Assembly (NCBI GenBank): GCA_902602595.1
Contig: CACKRJ010000001.1
Location: 248,001 to 312,000 of the forward strand
DNA from: an uncultured SAR86 cluster bacterium
GTDB taxonomy: Bacteria; Pseudomonadota; Gammaproteobacteria; Magnimaribacterales; D2472
Direction: 5' to 3'
Length of the DNA: 64,000 nt
In this document: in pieces, positions 63,679 to 64,000 of the stretch
How the letters are laid out: each line of letters starts with the position of its first letter
How positions within the stretch are numbered: the stretch's first letter is position 1
Position numbers and translations under genes: made by a program
Notes under the pieces: model-generated
Told to the model about the DNA's origin: nothing
The model's input: the letters and a program-made list of their open reading frames with translations, nothing else
Database searches by the model: none

Positions 63679-64000
63679 CAGCTGTTGGATACTCGAACAT
63701 ATGAAGCTAATTTATCTGCAGCCATACCGTTATTCATTAGTTCAAATGAAAGTTCAACGCCATTTGCAATTGAATCTACCTTTCCAGCTAGATATAAAGC
63801 TGCGCCAGCATTAAGAGCAATCATATCTTGAACAGCTGATTTATCACCTGAGAACGCTTCTCTAATTAATTGCAAACTATCATCCGGTGAAGTGGCTGAG
63901 ATTTCAGACAGCGCTCCAAGAGATAAACCAAAATCTTTTGGAGAAATTTCATACTCAGAAATAGTATTATCCTTTAGCTCCGCAACATATGTGGAGTCGG
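63678..64000 (-). CDS. trpD: Anthranilate phosphoribosyltransferase, C-terminal part (cut by window end)
   Basis: Only about 107 codons are in the window; the frame continues past base 64000. Read on the minus strand the visible part begins with DSTYVAELKDNTISEYEISP, then KDFGLSLGALSEI, matching the C-terminal domain of TrpD, and ends with a helical region rich in Ala. The ORF track start at 63875 is an internal TTG. It is directly upstream of trpC, the usual trpG-trpD-trpC order. Confidence 0.92.
   Translation of the reverse strand, partial: DSTYVAELKDNTISEYEISPKDFGLSLGALSEISATSPDDSLQLIREAFSGDKSAVQDMIALNAGAALYLAGKVDSIANGVELSFELMNNGMAADKLASYVRVSNS

Overview
The window looks like a contiguous piece of a streamlined, AT-rich marine gammaproteobacterial chromosome, most like the SAR86 clade. 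This placement rests on gene content and order, not on a search. The order follows Pseudomonas/gammaproteobacterial neighbourhoods (nrdR-ribD-ribB-ribH-nusB, miaA-hflK-hflC-purA, algC-slmA, mrcA/aroK-aroB, gltB/gltD-hemE, rsmE-gshB-tonB-ruvX, dnaG-rpoD, fis-purH-purD, coq7/trpC-trpD). Intergenic gaps are very short, many neighbours overlap by 4 nt, and several expected genes are missing from these blocks. A TonB-dependent receptor followed by thiolase, carotenoid-oxygenase and acyl-CoA ligase genes is typical of such marine heterotrophs.

Layout. 1-5377: DNA repair (nth, cut by the window edge), one-carbon metabolism (glyA), nrdR, riboflavin synthesis and nusB, all on the plus strand. 5384-13364 (minus): a DUF3604 protein, purA, hflC, hflK, miaA, a P-II protein and waaA. 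13438-17859: an LpxL-like acyltransferase, then an uncharacterised group (methyltransferase, alpha/alpha-toroid protein, methyltransferase, GT4 glycosyltransferase) probably acting on a surface glycan or glycolipid. 17872-32150: ilvE, algC, slmA, mrcA, aroK, aroB, gltB, gltD and hemE. Here gltB is inverted relative to its neighbours, and gltD carries an integrase-like N-terminal extension. 32245-46767: an accessory catabolic region with a TonB receptor, two thiolases, a carotenoid oxygenase, a nitronate monooxygenase-like protein, an acyl-CoA ligase, two saccharopine-dehydrogenase-like reductases and an aldehyde dehydrogenase. Small membrane or unknown genes are mixed in.

46822-51540: a DUF411 protein, a large FG-GAP/VCBS lipoprotein, and then what looks like a tiny tRNA-integrated element. 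A 59-bp copy of the 3' part of a CAT-anticodon tRNA gene lies at 49876-49934 and the intact tRNA at 51464-51540. Between them are paired TGGTTACCA repeats resembling integrase arm sites and a single COG0523 (CobW-like) metallochaperone GTPase gene. No integrase gene is present.

51622-64000: yrbL, then core replication/transcription genes (rpoD, dnaG, ruvX), tonB, gshB, rsmE, a SixA-like phosphatase, fis, purH, purD, coq7, trpC and the C-terminal part of trpD, cut by the window end.

The most unusual features are the mini-element at the tRNA, the integrase/GltD chimera with inverted gltB, and the methyltransferase/toroid/methyltransferase/GT4 cluster. No rRNA, CRISPR array, insertion sequence or convincing riboswitch was seen.
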